Assembly (NCBI GenBank): GCA_003439945.1
Contig: QVRM01006476.1
Span: 62,001-126,000 of the forward strand
DNA length: 64,000 nt
Source of the DNA: Dermanyssus gallinae
Taxonomy: Eukaryota; Arthropoda; Arachnida; Mesostigmata; Dermanyssidae
Direction: 5' to 3'
Every line of letters begins with the position of its first letter. The first letter of the stretch is position 1. A program made the position numbers and the translations under genes. Positions 13,521-26,100 of this stretch are shown here, piece by piece. The notes beneath the pieces were generated by a model that made no database searches, was not told the origin of the DNA, and saw only the letters and a list, made by a program, of their open reading frames with translations.

Positions 13521-14289
13521 AATTTCTCGAGGCAGAAACGCCTATGCCTCTTTTTCGTTCTGTGCATTAAAGCCATGATCGACATTTTCTCGATCCGTTG
13601 TTGTATTTGGGCGCCTTGTACGGAATTTGTTGTCACCTTTGTTAGAACAACCCTGGTGAGTTAGGCAATTACTGTCGTTAGCTAATCAGCATATGGCAAA
13701 GTTTCCCTGCTTTGTAGACTCTACAGGACTCTACACGCTAAGACTTCGCATCCCATCAAGTGGTCTCTTTCTATTTCTATTTGCTAAACAGCTTGCAGTT
13801 AAACATTACATTTGTCCAGACATAGTCATTTGTTTTCAGTATTCTCGTTACTTGTTTTTCAGCCATCTTTTGGGCGCTGTTCAGCATCGAATAAGTGGAC
13901 TCACCCCACCTGAAAATAAATAGATTATTCGCCTGGAGGACCATTGTCTCTGATTCTATTGTCCGCCTGGTTGCCAATAGAAATTCGCAGACTTTTCTCA
14001 CAACGCCAAAACGAAAAAGTGACCAGCAGGAGGTTGATCCATCGATCTGGTGGACGTTTTAGCACTCCGGCTTTTACCTAGACCTTATTCTATAGTCCCA
14101 TGTCAAATTTCCGCTAGTGAAATCCCTGGAGGAAAGCTTCGAATCTAACTCGCACTTCATTATCGCCTTATCTGGTGCGTTACAAACAACGTGTGTTTAC
14201 TGCGTCAATTTGATTCGGGAGACTTAGTATTTTTCTTTCCTTGTTTCCAACTTGTTTTCGGCTATTTTGTGACGCTTTCCCGATGGCTA

Positions 14290-14460
14290 GTTTTTTTTCT
14301 TATCTCTTCAATCATTTTTGCTATATACATTTTCTCGTTACTTTTTAATTCCAATTTCAAATATAATAAAATCAATGGTACACGGAACAATAGGCCTGTA
14401 GTTTGCAACTCAAGACCACCACTGCACGGCTTCCTGGTCACGTTTATCTCCTGCGTCCAC
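14290..14460 (-). mobile_element. LINE reverse-transcriptase remnant
   Basis: Minus strand reads ANYRPIVPCTIDFIIFE; NYRPI is conserved motif 1 of LINE reverse transcriptases. The same block recurs at 16,739-16,822 in the same orientation, so both derive from one family. Confidence 0.65.
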
Positions 14461-14598
14461 CAGTGCTTGAGCTGCCAATCATCGGGTGTTTCGGGGCACT
14501 CGCGACTCTGCAAGAAATCGTGAAGACCTCTCGACGACGTCAGATGCCGCCCCGTTCAACTACCAATGGTTCCGGTTTCGTTCGGCGTGACTGTCATG

Positions 14599-14643
<45 letters not shown>

Positions 14644-15649
14644 AAACTTTTATGGACACGCATTGAGTGCCGCTTAGGGATGTCTTGCCGGAACACGGTT
14701 ACGAACCGCTAGGTAAATTTTGAGTATGCAGGCGGTTAACCGTTAGATGCTTCTTTTCGAGTATTAGGCGTATCTTAATTGTGTGTATAGTATTTCGCTC
14801 CTGTTGCTTACAAAAGAGAAGTATGAAGCACTTCATCGTTCCTAGTCATCTCGGAAGGGTATCGTTTACTGACATATTTATGTGCCATCTGCAAATGTTT
14901 GGCAAGAGTATCCTTGCATAGTACGTAATTCAATTGCTAATGTTGCATGCTGGAATACGTATTTGTGAGCACATGTACCTAGGACATTTGTGACCAACGT
15001 CTTTGCTATAGTAATAGACGGGTGATTTTTTTTAAGTTGCCACTTTAGTGAGTCTGAAGTTCTGTGGTACTTGCCTGGCCTGGCTACGATCGCAGACCAG
15101 TACAGAATAAAATGTTGGCATGCTAAACATGACAGTATCTGGATTGCACAATCCAAGAGGAATCTTAGGCTTTCGCCGAATGCTACAGGCTATGTTGTTT
15201 GTTTATCATTCCTTGTTGAATATATTTTGAATCAGACGCGCTCGCTGTGGAGTATGTCACACAGTGTGCTGCTGGCTTTGTATACTATTATACAATTACT
15301 ATAGTATCATGATATGCATTTTTTACAAGCATCCTCGTCTGTAGTGTATTTATACATATTAATTGAATGATCACAAATATTATATGACCTACCTTATTAC
15401 ACAATAGTTTGGTTTAGCGGGTTGTTTTCCCATGATTTTTTACGATTTATGTATTTTTTGTAGCCTGCGTTTGGTTTCATTTTTAACGGCCCTGCAGTCA
15501 GCAACTGCAAGGTTGTCTATCTTTCTATATTTGCTTTTTATTTTCTTTCGTCAACTTTCTTCTTCACATCCTTGGTTATCTATTTAATTGGTATCACCTT
15601 GTGTTCTTCAAAGTCCATCGTATTGCACTTAAACTTGCGCGTCAAGGAA

Positions 15650-16840
15650 CTTCTCTCTTAGACATTTTTGCTGTGCTTGCCCAGTTTTATTTTTCGTTAT
15701 CTGCAGCTATATTTGTAAACGGCTCACATACGATATCTTTGCATAATGTCTAAGACAGCCAGAGAAAAATTACAGCGGTAGCCGCTTCAAGTGCCGGTAA
15801 CCGCTTTAAGTGCCTTCACAAGCTAATTGCTTCTCAGACTGTTGTCGAGAACTTCAAACTCTGTTGGTGAGGTACCTAGCTGAAATTCGCAATAGCATGT
15901 TGAACCTTGATGTTAGGCAATGTAATTGATTGGTGCGGTATATTGCAACGTAGTACTTAATGGTCGCCGCTTTCGCACGCTACCGAGAGCTTTAACATCC
16001 TAAACTTTCAGTAGGGTCCGTGCTGAGCTACAGTACAAGAGCTTAGGCACAATGAAGCTTATTTACATATGCACGTAAAACCTAGGCTTCATAACTATGA
16101 ATTACATAAATATTGTATTACATAAGCTGAGTGATCTTTAACTTAACTGTCACTGTTAGATGATCGGTAACGGTCAGTGGTTTTCCATGCAGAAACTTAA
16201 TTAACATATTGTTTGCTTCACACTATTCGCAAACGGCGTTTGCATCAATTTTTTGCCTATCCACATCATTAGGCACAACTTCTGGAACATACATTTTTAA
16301 GTCATCAGCAAATGGTTTGTAGGAGACCCCATTGTGTATAGCTAACGTAAAATCTAAGACAAATACCTTAAAATAACGAGTGCCCGGCAAAAGTCTCATT
16401 GGTCACCAGAGCGGCTCGGCAACGAACGGCTTAACGTGTTTTATTAATTTTGACATTTTAGGAGCGGTTTAGCGATGAGGCTCGAATCCACCGCAATGAT
16501 ATTTCATCTAGTTCGATACCCTGTGAATTATCTAATAGGTTCGATGGTTAGTGCAATCAAAGTAAGTTCAGGGAAGGTGTTTACATTTATTTATAAATAT
16601 AGTAGGATCGCCCAACCATGAGCTATTGTAGCGAATTGTGCGCAGGTGGGATTGCCTTTGGTAAATCCATATTGACCGGTATCTGCTTTGTCGAAGTGCA
16701 ACTGAATTGCTCTCCGAGGTGGTGACGAACGATTGAGCTTTTCAAACATAATAAAATCTATGGTGCACAGAGCAATAGCCTGTAGTTCGCAACTCTAGAC
16801 CACCAGACGAGTTCGTGCTGGAAGTCGTGCACCTACTAAG
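15650..16840 (-). mobile_element. LINE reverse-transcriptase remnant with FADD box
   Basis: Minus strand, with frameshifts: NYR...CTIDFIMFEKLN, GQYGFTKGNPTCAQF (QxGFRxGxST-type motif) and YKPFADDLKMYVPEVVP (catalytic FADD box, near 16,290-16,320), then ANAVCE and CEANNMLIK. The order from motif 1 through the catalytic Asp pair is preserved, so this is a long remnant of a Jockey/CR1-like element. Termini were not found. Confidence 0.8.
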
Positions 16841-18887
16841 AGTGCGTTGGCTGGTAAAACAAAACGCTGTCGGCAAAGGCATTTCTCTCTTTTCGAGCCA
16901 TTTGATACTAAATGGCTCGCCTACGTTAACCGACGAGTAATCGATGTTCCTTTAGTCGCTTTCTCGCTTCACTACGGAACAAAGGACGCAAATCGGTAAA
17001 ATTGCCATAGTCGAGACTCCTCGATTGTTCGTAGGCGAGTTCGTAGAAGTAGTAATAGGCTTCTGCAACTTTGCAGCCAGACGGTTACTGGCGTGGCGAT
17101 TCGCTAGTGAAGTGGCCTCTTTACAAAGTTACTGAATGAGGACCACACTGTCTGCAAACATCTCGATGAGCATGCACATGTAAAGAGTGGATAAAGGCCT
17201 TATGTTGCACGTCATTTTCATGTAGATTATACGTATGTTACATGTCATTTATCATGTAGATCATACGTATGTTACACGTCATTTATCATACAGATCACAA
17301 AAGCTTTCTCTATCTGTGTATTCCAAGTTTGTACACATTGCATCATGGAAGTTTGTTTCTAAATAGTTTGCCGACGCTGTGGCTGAAGATAACCCTAGGC
17401 TAATGTAATAATTTGTGATCAATGTCAATTGGCGTGCCATGAGTTGGTAGCTCCGAGACTATGTCAGGGTCGGATATTAACAGAGGAGCTGGAAGACGTC
17501 GCGCGTACGTGAGCAGGTACATGGACGAACTGGGTCAGCCGTCCAGGATTTCAGCAAGACAATTAACAAACATACTGTCAGGTGCAGATTAATTTTGTAA
17601 AAGTGAGAGGACAAGCCGTTCTACCACCCGCGATACACATCATAGCGTACAGCCCAGTACTGAAAGCTGCTATCTCTCCAAGGCGCCATGGAGAATCATG
17701 ATTGACGAAGACACAGCCCATCTTGATCTACCCAGGTCAAACGATCCTTTAAGTAGTGAATTGAAATCTGCTCAGAGTGGCCGAACGGTTCTTTTACATC
17801 GATCCGGGGAGCATCGACGTCAGTAATGCGGCCGTAGCAGCTAAAACTACGCAGATTTGCAGGCCTACAAGATGAATTCACGTTCTAACTACCAGCGTTT
17901 GAAATACATAGAGCCCGGCCAAGATCAATGCAATTTTGAGAAGGACCAGCTTCCTGATCGCTTAAAAAACTGGCTACGAACAAGCCGAAGCCGAGACGTT
18001 TTTCAAACAACTACCGCTGCTAATGAACGTATCAAGTGGAAACGCCGTGGCCATCTTGGGAACCATAAAATGCCCATGGGATCGGCGAGCGACGTCAGTT
18101 GAAGTAAACAACAGAGAGATTAGAGGACCAGGTAGGGAAGTAGATACGGCTAGGATCACGCACACTTTCAGGGAGAACAACTGGCGTCCTAATGGATGGA
18201 CAACTAATGACATCAAGTTGCTATGAAGCCAAGATTCGCTTGAGATACAGGGAGTTTCCTGGTGTTCCTTTGTCCAGGAGTGTGAGGAGTCTCCTTTTAC
18301 TAATAGGGTGAAGAGGTTTTGGCGGCATCAACCTCCCGAGTAGTCGTTCCGTAGTTGGTTAGAAGGGCCTTTAAGCTCTACGACCTCAATGTTGCTCCGG
18401 TAGCAACCTATGGCATACAAATAATATAGAACCGCAGCCAATGAAGCGACCTGGCAGAACTGGTCAAACCCGCTTTCATCAAACGGCTACTGGAATGACA
18501 CGACACAGCGCGGAATATACTACTCTACCTGCTAGGGAAACGTTACTAATTATTGAAGATCTTTGATAGCTTTACACTTCCGATCCCAAAGAAATTAAGG
18601 CATATAGGTAGTCATTCATCGGAAACCACGAATTAGGTGGGAAACGTCCATATCCAGTTCCTTGACAGCGAGCGGCAATCGAACAGAGAGAACACGCCAT
18701 TACTACATTTGCAGTCCGCGGCTTTCATTATGTCGTCTGTAGACCTGGAAGCTAGCATGACCCTGCCCCTGACTGTGTATGTCAACTGTGCAAAAGGATT
18801 ATCTTCTAGATTTACCACGAGGCAGAATTCACAAGCGTGGAGTCCATTCTGTGATTTTATGATGTTCTCCAGTGTGATACATATATA
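16841..18887. other. gene-poor region before the mariner
   Basis: Contains the 17,212 tandem repeat. Short open frames at 17,857-18,226 show no recognisable domain. No splice-linked coding pattern found. Confidence 0.4.
17212..17300. repeat. ~40 bp tandem repeat, two to three copies
   Basis: Unit acgtcatttatcatgtagat followed by catacgtatgtt. Intergenic. Confidence 0.75.
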
Positions 18888-20176
18888 CAGGTAGTTCAAC
18901 AAGTTCTTAAAATGAGCTTTTCAGAATTCGAATTTTTTCGCGCTTTCACCGCTATTGGAAACGGCAACTTTTCGATTGCTAGCAGTCAAAATATTATGGT
19001 GATTGGCCGTTGCGATTTCGTTTGATCGCTTTTCCCGTGCAACGTATCGGCGTGATTTTGAAAAATTGAGAAAAAAGAGTTTCGAGTGGTTATCAAGCGT
19101 TTTTATTTTAAAAGTTGGAATGCGACCCAAGTGAAAACTGAGTTAGACGAGGTGTGCGGTGACTCTGCGCCATATTTTGCCACTGTTTCCAACTGGATTA
19201 ATGAGTTAAAAAGAGGTCGCAGGAACACCGAGGATGAACTACGTTCAGGACGCCCAAAAACGGCAACTGATGAGGAAAACGTGGAAAAAGTGCAGAAAAT
19301 CGTTGCCGCAGATAAGCGAGTGAACATTAAGGAGATATCGGAGGCCTTGGGGATAAGTTTGGGTAGTGTGCATTTCATCCTGCACGAGAACTTGAAGATG
19401 AAAAAACTCAGATCAAACTGAGTGCCGCATTTGCTCAGCCAAGGCCAAAAAGACGCGCGTGTTTCCGCTTCACAGCGAAATTTAGCCAAGATGTCGAAAA
19501 ATCCGTCGGATTTTTGGCGCAGATTCGTGACCGTCGATGAAAGCTGGGTTCATCACTACACTCCCGAGACCCAAGAAGCATCTCGCCAATGGTGTGCACC
19601 TGGTGAAGGACCTCCGAAGAGGGTGCGGACAACGGCATCGGCTGGAAAGATGATGGCTACGGTTTTTTGGGACCAACGTGGAATAATTCTGGTCGACTAC
19701 CTTGAGAGCGGTAAAACGATCTCAGGAGAATATTATGCAGGACTGTTGGACTGCCTGAAGCAAAAACTCATCGTGAAACGGTCCGCTTTGCAGAATAAGG
19801 TTGTCCTGTTTCACCAGGGCAATGCTCCTGCACACAAGTCGCGGCAAGCATCGGCAAAACTGGCCCAACTGAGGTTCGAACTTATTGAACAACCTTCCTA
19901 TTCTCCAGACCTGGCCCCCTCTGATTATTTCCTCTTCAGACATTTGAAGAATCGTCTCGGTGGAAAGCGTTTTTCCAGCAATGAAGAGGTTACAACTGCT
20001 GTCAATGCCTATTTTCAGTCTAAAGACGCGGAATTTTACTCAAGAGGTATAAATGCTCTGAAATATCGGTGGGAAAAGTGTATTGAGCTTCTCGGGGAGT
20101 ATATCGAATAAGAAAAAATTAAAACAAGATTTGGAAAATTCTTGGTTTTCATTTTAAGAACTTGTTGAACTACCTG
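18888..20176 (+). mobile_element. Tc1/mariner-superfamily mariner element, complete but mutated
   Basis: A 1,289 bp element with 28 bp perfect terminal inverted repeats (18888-18915 and 20149-20176, starting caggtagttcaacaag), flanked by TA on both sides (18886-18887 and 20177-20178), the target duplication of this superfamily. Length and single internal transposase frame are typical of mariner. Intact TIRs beside a broken gene mean it could only be moved by an enzyme made elsewhere. Confidence 0.95.
19065..20111 (+). pseudogene. mariner transposase, inactivated
   Basis: One continuous frame of about 348 codons with an N-terminal helix-turn-helix (FATVSNWINELKRGR, SGRPKTAT, ISEALGISLGSVHFILHE) and a DDE-type catalytic domain (VTVDESWVHHYTPET, ATVFWDQRGI, YSPDLAPSDYFLF). 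Three defects are visible. The codon at the expected start is ATT (19065). A TGA at 19419-19421 stands where mariners have the conserved Trp of the WVPHLL motif. The second catalytic Asp is replaced by Gly in HQGNAPAH (family QDNAPAH). The first Asp (VDES) and third (SPD) remain. Recent death is likely because the frame has no indels. Confidence 0.93.
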
Positions 20177-20178
20177 TA

Positions 20179-20577
20179 TAACATTACAGCTAAAACCGTA
20201 TTTAGTAAAACCGGGCGTCAGACTTCACAGCTTGCACTATGAGAGAACAAAAATAAGGATCCGCTATGATAGCCACGCCTAGGTCTTGAATCGTGTCGAC
20301 GATAGGAGGGAAAACTAAAATTATTACATAGTTGAAATCTTTCTTTCCATTCTTCAAGGCTGCACATTTGTGAATTGCATATTGCGTTCCCCTGACACGC
20401 TCACTTAAGCAGCATAGGCCACAGGCGATCACTCCTATTAGATGGATGATACTTATTAACTGTTGCTGTAGGATTAAAGAAGAGCCGTGACGCTGAGTTT
20501 TATTACCCATACGCAGGAGTTCGGTTTTTCTAGCTATTTTAAAGTGTCTATATTCAATGCGACACATTCAGAAAACT

Positions 20578-20625
<48 letters not shown>

Positions 20626-21649
20626 TAGAAGGGAAGCAATCTGCGTTAATGTTTTACAGACTGTACTAAACTGGATCAGTAGAATAGGAATAGAATAGGC
20701 ATATAGTGTACTGGATCTATGACTTAAAGTGCAGATTTCATGATACGCATCAAAGGGTTTCCATATAGAAGAGCTGGCATCGTATGGAGGTTCCGTGTTA
20801 GCGTACAGATAGTCGTTCTTGCATGTGAGTCAGAATGCTGGGCAAAAAAATGGCTTTACCTTGGAGGATACTACGCCACCAAAGCACCGACGTTTTACAG
20901 CTCTACTTTACAGCCAGTTGACGCTATTGCCAAGAATGAGTGTAAAAAACGTCAACAACCTGCTAGATATCGTAACGAGACCAGTATAACACAATGTTTC
21001 CTGATAGGCACGGCGGGAGTACTGCCTGTACTTGTAATAGTAGCAATTTTGGTAAGAAAATGAGCTACGAATGGTGGAAAAGGTTAGTGGTAGACATTTG
21101 AGCTGTATGGCAAATCACAATCGACCTGTCTGTCATTGCGCAGATAGCCACGCTTGTGTACAGTGATGTTTGCAAAAATAGATGACCCACCCAAAAAACG
21201 TCCACATGCCTATACCGATTATGACGAATGTGCGCACTAAGGATTGACAATAGTTTGTTTCATTTGCGTGGATGCACATTATGCGTAAAAAGAAAGCACA
21301 CGTTCACATATGTGTATACTCATAACGGCTTTAATAGTCGGGGGTACCCGAACTGCTCTATCGCATCGTTGGAGGTGATGTAAATCACACTGTTTCCGGC
21401 AGGCTTTGCACAAGCACACGAAAAACGGGTCTTCGTGTGAAAGCCATGTACAGCAAATCGTGCCATCACGTGCCTATTCTCTCATAATAGCAGCGCTTCC
21501 ACGAACTGGACGCTACTGCCTGGTTCCATAAAACAGCGGGTCGATGTCTGCCATCCTATTCTCCCATTCAGATGTGTGTTGGTTGGAAGCTACCATTTTC
21601 GGTAGAGCATGCATCTTCTGTAGTACTCAACAAATAGCGGATGCATTGC
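20179..21649. other. intergenic, nothing recognised
   Basis: One (TA)n tract at 20582-20622. Remaining open frames are under 125 codons and lack known motifs. Confidence 0.4.
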
Positions 21650-21930
21650 TTTTGCCCTACTTATATTGATCTCCAAGTTGTTCCGATCGACAAACATTGC
21701 AAGGTCGCAAAGGACTGCTGCAAGTCAAACCGGTTGCGGAGTATATCACCAAGTCAATGGGATGTATAAGGGCGTCGGCCTGCACGTGCCGACTTTGCAT
21801 TTCTCCCAGAAGGTCGTTTTCCAGCACCGAAAACAGCGGGGGACTTCTAAGATTATCACTCTGGACAACACCAGTGGTCCGTATGAGTGCCATATGTTCA
21901 GCAGTTCCATCACCTATGAAGACCAATTCT
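21650..21930 (-). mobile_element. LINE reverse-transcriptase remnant
   Basis: Minus strand open frame reads TTGVVQSDNLRSPPLFSVLE, ENDLLGEMQSRHVQAD and IDLVIYSA. This matches the TGVPQGDxLSPLLFxxxINDL...ADDLVIYS block of LINE reverse transcriptases, with the YADD box degraded to PID. Confidence 0.75.
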
Positions 21931-21954
21931 TCCAGTAAAATGCCTTTTAGTTAA

Positions 21955-22325
21955 GTTCCAGTGTATTCATTGGAACCCCGAAAAATGCTCGTTTGTCAAG
22001 TATAATCGTTCGTGCGGCCGTGCCAAGGGGTGTGTTGATGCCTGCGAATACGACAAAAAGGTAAACTCCTTTGGTTCGACATGCGCGTTAAATAGAATTT
22101 AGAAGGACAGTTCGTTCGATCATTTATGCCCCCCTCCCCGTTGAGATCCGGAAAAAAACGGAAAAACGCATCGCGCTAGTGGAGTCTCAATAATGGAGTC
22201 TTTGGAAATCATAAATATAAAACGTGTCTTTTCTTTTTTAGCTGGAGTGGCAGCGCTAGACGATAGGCTCTAATGAGAAATAGTGTAAACGGTAGAGTCT
22301 CCGCTTCTTTTGAAGCCATTATATA

Positions 22326-22359
<34 letters not shown>

Positions 22360-22960
22360 CATATATGCATATATATACATATATATAGGACATGCATCAC
22401 CAAGCTTCAACTTTAAGTACAGTTGATGTCAAATGGATGTCTAGGGCTTGTATACAGATAGATGGAATCTATCTGTGTGAAAGAAGATAGTCAGATTGCC
22501 TTAAAGTTACATTGCAAAAAATTAGATAGATACTACATTTCGGCGAACCACCAACGCTGTTTTACAGTCGATTGGCTGACTCACTGACTCAGCGTTCGTG
22601 AGTGGTTACTCAAATATCCACACGCGACACCAGCCGATACGGCAACACGATATTTCGTCATGAGCCACCAAGTGAGGAAGCAGTGACAGTACTGATTAGT
22701 CTGGTGGTATTCGACGCCGTCCTGGCAACCAAAGAGAAGAGTCATGGGCAGTGCAAACGAGATGGTAGACAGTGGACTCTTTTGCTAATGCCTATCGGTC
22801 TACGATTCCGGTCCGAATCTGCCTAACGATTGTTTGCGGCTTATTTGTTCAACATTGAGCTTCGTATGTCGGCGTGCTTGTCCAGAGCATAAAAGCTTGT
22901 CATGAGTGTAAAAATAGCACTAATAGAATTTGTAGTAGTAATAATAGTCGTAGCAGTAGT
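21955..22960. other. intergenic, nothing recognised
   Basis: Apart from the TA tract at 22,319 no structure was recognised. Confidence 0.4.
22319..22389. repeat. (TA)n tract with interspersed ac/gc
   Basis: About 70 bp of TA broken by tac and tgc units. Confidence 0.9.
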
Positions 22961-22964
22961 AGCC

Positions 22965-23147
22965 GCGAGCTCGGTGGCGTGGAGGGTGCATTCGTCTGCG
23001 CCTCTCAACCGGAGGAGACACTAGATAGGTGGGCGGGTTCGAGCCCTACCGTTGCACATTTGTATTTATGGGGGTTCGTCTATGAAACAATGCGAAAAGC
23101 AGTCACGTGGACGTTAAATCTTGGCTGAAGCTCAGCCCGAAAACTTT
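22965..23147 (+). mobile_element. tRNA-derived SINE, copy 1
   Basis: About 180 bp. A tRNA-like head has a B-box match GGTTCGAGCCC (23036-23046) and an upstream A-box-like tggagggtgcattcgtctgc. A unique tail follows (gcgaaaagcagtcacgtgg, gctcagcccgaaaac). The same head and tail recur at 56,850. Confidence 0.75.
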
Positions 23148-23149
23148 AC

Positions 23150-26100
23150 TAGCAAAAATAGCAACACCACTAGCAACTACAACCTGCTGTGTTGCGCTGG
23201 AGATCATAGTGATGGGGTAGGAGAGTGGGATTTATAATTGGGGGGTTGTTTACTAGACCAAAAATTGGTTTTTATCATTATAACCATCATAATGAGCAGG
23301 TCCAGCTTAGGCGACAGAGGCACAGAGGTACAGAGGATAACATATCTATGGCCGACAACTCGGTGGGTTTGGCGGGTTCGCCTGTACGAAAACAACGACA
23401 ACAACATCGGCGACGACGACGACGACGAGCAGCGACGACCGCTACAGCAACACGCACGCCACCTGGTGGCATGCGAAGTAGTTAGTCTCTTCGTATCGGA
23501 TGGGCAGTGTGTCTGCCCCTTCCACAAGTCGAAAGCGGCTCCCGGAGAGCCCCTCGAAGAGGAGAGGGTCAAACCAATGGATGCATGGTTGAATGAATCT
23601 AAGAGGAGGAAGAGCACGAAGGGAGCACGAGGTGGTGACGGAAGAGTGGTGAATCCATAACGAGGCGAGATAAACGGATAGAGGAATCATTAGTTGATCG
23701 AACCCGCACCTGAGCGACGACAGGCGAATGGCGGGCAAACAAATTCAAAAAGCGAGGAACGATTTAAGACGATCGATTTAAACGAGGGGCAGGCGGAGGT
23801 GGTTTCAATTTCGAGGCAGGTTTCCCCAGGCAGGTGAATTAATAGGTAGGATTAACTCATTCATGTTGGAGACGTGCTTTTCTTCACACTTTACTTGACA
23901 AAAAGTTGAAGAGGTAGACAGGCATCACTAGGCCGTCATCAACTTTTCTACGGGAAAGTTGCGGAAAAGTACGTGACGGTTGGTCTTATGATTGATCGAG
24001 TACTCTGTACGCTGATTGACGCCGAGCGCATCAGTCAACGTCACGATCTTTGTCCTGCTTTTCGGTCGCTTCTTTGTTGGTCTAGACGAAGAAAAATTAC
24101 CAGACTAGTGTCATCATGTTGTCATCCAGAGATCCATTAGTCCCATCTCATCGTGGAAATCTATCTGCCTGTACCCTCGATTTGTTGCGACGGGGTTGTC
24201 GTGTCTCCGGTGACGTGAACGTATAAGAAGAACGGGATGATGTGTAGAAGACGTATGGTCACAACAATATTTACAACATAACACGATATACTATCAACAA
24301 CAACAACAACAATAACATCAAGACAACAAGAGCAACAATAAAACCCCGACCAACAATAACGCGAGCAGCAACAACAATTGTGACAGCCGATTGTCGGGCG
24401 GGTGGTCACCAGGGAGACGAGGGCTCTCTCGATTTGCTGTGTGACGAACCCGGTGGCATGCGCATGATGGACTTGACGACGACGACGACGATAATGATGA
24501 GGTGTTTCGCGCGGACCCGTTGTACCGCCGTATATCTTGATTGATGGTCAATATAATATCATCAAATATAGTTGAGTTGAGCTCTGAGTTCACGATAGTT
24601 ATGGTGGTGATGATGCTGGTGCTGGCGACAAGAAAGGGTCCAGGCGGAGAGGTGCGAGGATACGAAAGTCTGCAGTAGCAGCAGCAGCTTTTCCTGTTGC
24701 CGGTCCCGTTGCTCATGTCCGTGATGGCTGGTGACAGCGAAGAACCTTTTCTTCTTCATCTTCTTTTTCTTCTTCCTCCTTCGTGCTCGGCCGTACTGCC
24801 TTTGCCCCGAGGAGCGTTGTATGGTGGGTTGTTTGGTGGTGGGTCTGGTAGTCGGACAGTCAAACAGCTTGTTTCTGTCTGCTCTCGGCGTTGCTTCGTG
24901 CTCGTTCTCTGCATGGTGGGTTCGTGAGCCGGCCGGCTATCGTCTCTGTTGTTGTTGTAGTTGTTGCTCTTGTGGTGGTAGCGGTTGTTGTTGTTGTTGT
25001 AGAGATTGTTGCTGTTGCTCTGCTTGTTGTTGTTGTTGTTGTTGTGGTCAACGCTGTCGTCGTCGTCATCGTCGTCTCGAGGTATTCTCCTTTGTCCCTG
25101 TGCCTCTTTCCTTGGCGTTCCTTTCTCGCTTCGCCGTTTCGTTGCTGGCGCAGTCGGCGAGACAGAGGCGAGCAGAGGAAAGGAGAGGCGACAACCAACC
25201 AACCAACCACAACCGAAAGAAAAGCAGAAGCCGAGATACATGCTCGAGATGCTGCCCTCTCTTTTGCTGGGGCTGGTGGACGGTCTTGATGTTGTTGTTG
25301 CTGTTAATGTTGTTGTTGCTGCGGCTGCTGTTGATGATGATGATGATGTCGCTCATGCTGATGTTGTCGCTGCAGCCGCTGCCATAGAGCGCCTCAACCA
25401 GCCAGCATCTTCTCTTCTTGTGTAGCGTCTTGGTAGTTGGTGCTCAAGGCGTCGAGCAACAGCAGCAACAACAACAACAGCAGTAACAACAACTACAACT
25501 ACAACAATAACAACAGCAACAACAACAACAACAACAACAGCCGAGATTGACTGCGGGTGCCGCTAAACAACGAACGCTTGGTGGTTGGTGCCTGTTGGAT
25601 GCTGGTCCCGACTGGCGGCTGTTATTGTTACGTACTCTTACGTTGTTGTTGTTGAGGTCGTGTTGCCTGTTTCGTAGCCTGCCATACTCGCTGTAGTAGT
25701 AGTAGTAGTAGTAGGTAGTCGCTTCCGTCGTCGTCGTAGTAACAGTACGGTAGTTCGTACGGTAGTTTGTACGAATGGTGGTGCCCTTTCTTGTGGTTGT
25801 GCTGCTGGTGGCGGTGGAGGCTGTGAGGCGAGTGAGCGGCCAGTGCAAGTGGTCTTGACGTTGTCCTCTTGTTATTGTTACGGAGGGCGGCAGTTGAGGC
25901 GGGTCAGCGGCTGGCGACACGGTCGAGCGGGTTGCAACAAGAATAGCAACAATAGCAACTGCAGCAGCAACAACAACAATTTCGGCAGTAACAACAAAAA
26001 CTACTGCAGCAGAAACAACAAAAACTACTACAACAACAACAGTAACAACTGCAACAACAACAACTGCAGCAACAACGACAGTAACAACAACAACTATCAA

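Noticed and set aside
19422..20111. separate 229-codon transposase gene
   Set aside because: Same frame as the upstream 111 codons; a single TGA splits one mariner transposase.
23030..23050. possible tRNA gene (GGTTCGAGCCC)
   Set aside because: No cloverleaf could be formed; the same B-box sequence recurs in dispersed copies, so it is a SINE head.
24731..25387. 218-codon Cys-rich open frame
   Set aside because: The Cys runs come from (TGT)n/(TTG)n triplets; same interval is open in four other frames.
25444..26100. 218-codon minus-strand Val/Thr/Cys-rich frame
   Set aside because: Encoded by (CAA)n/(GTT)n runs; no recognisable domain.
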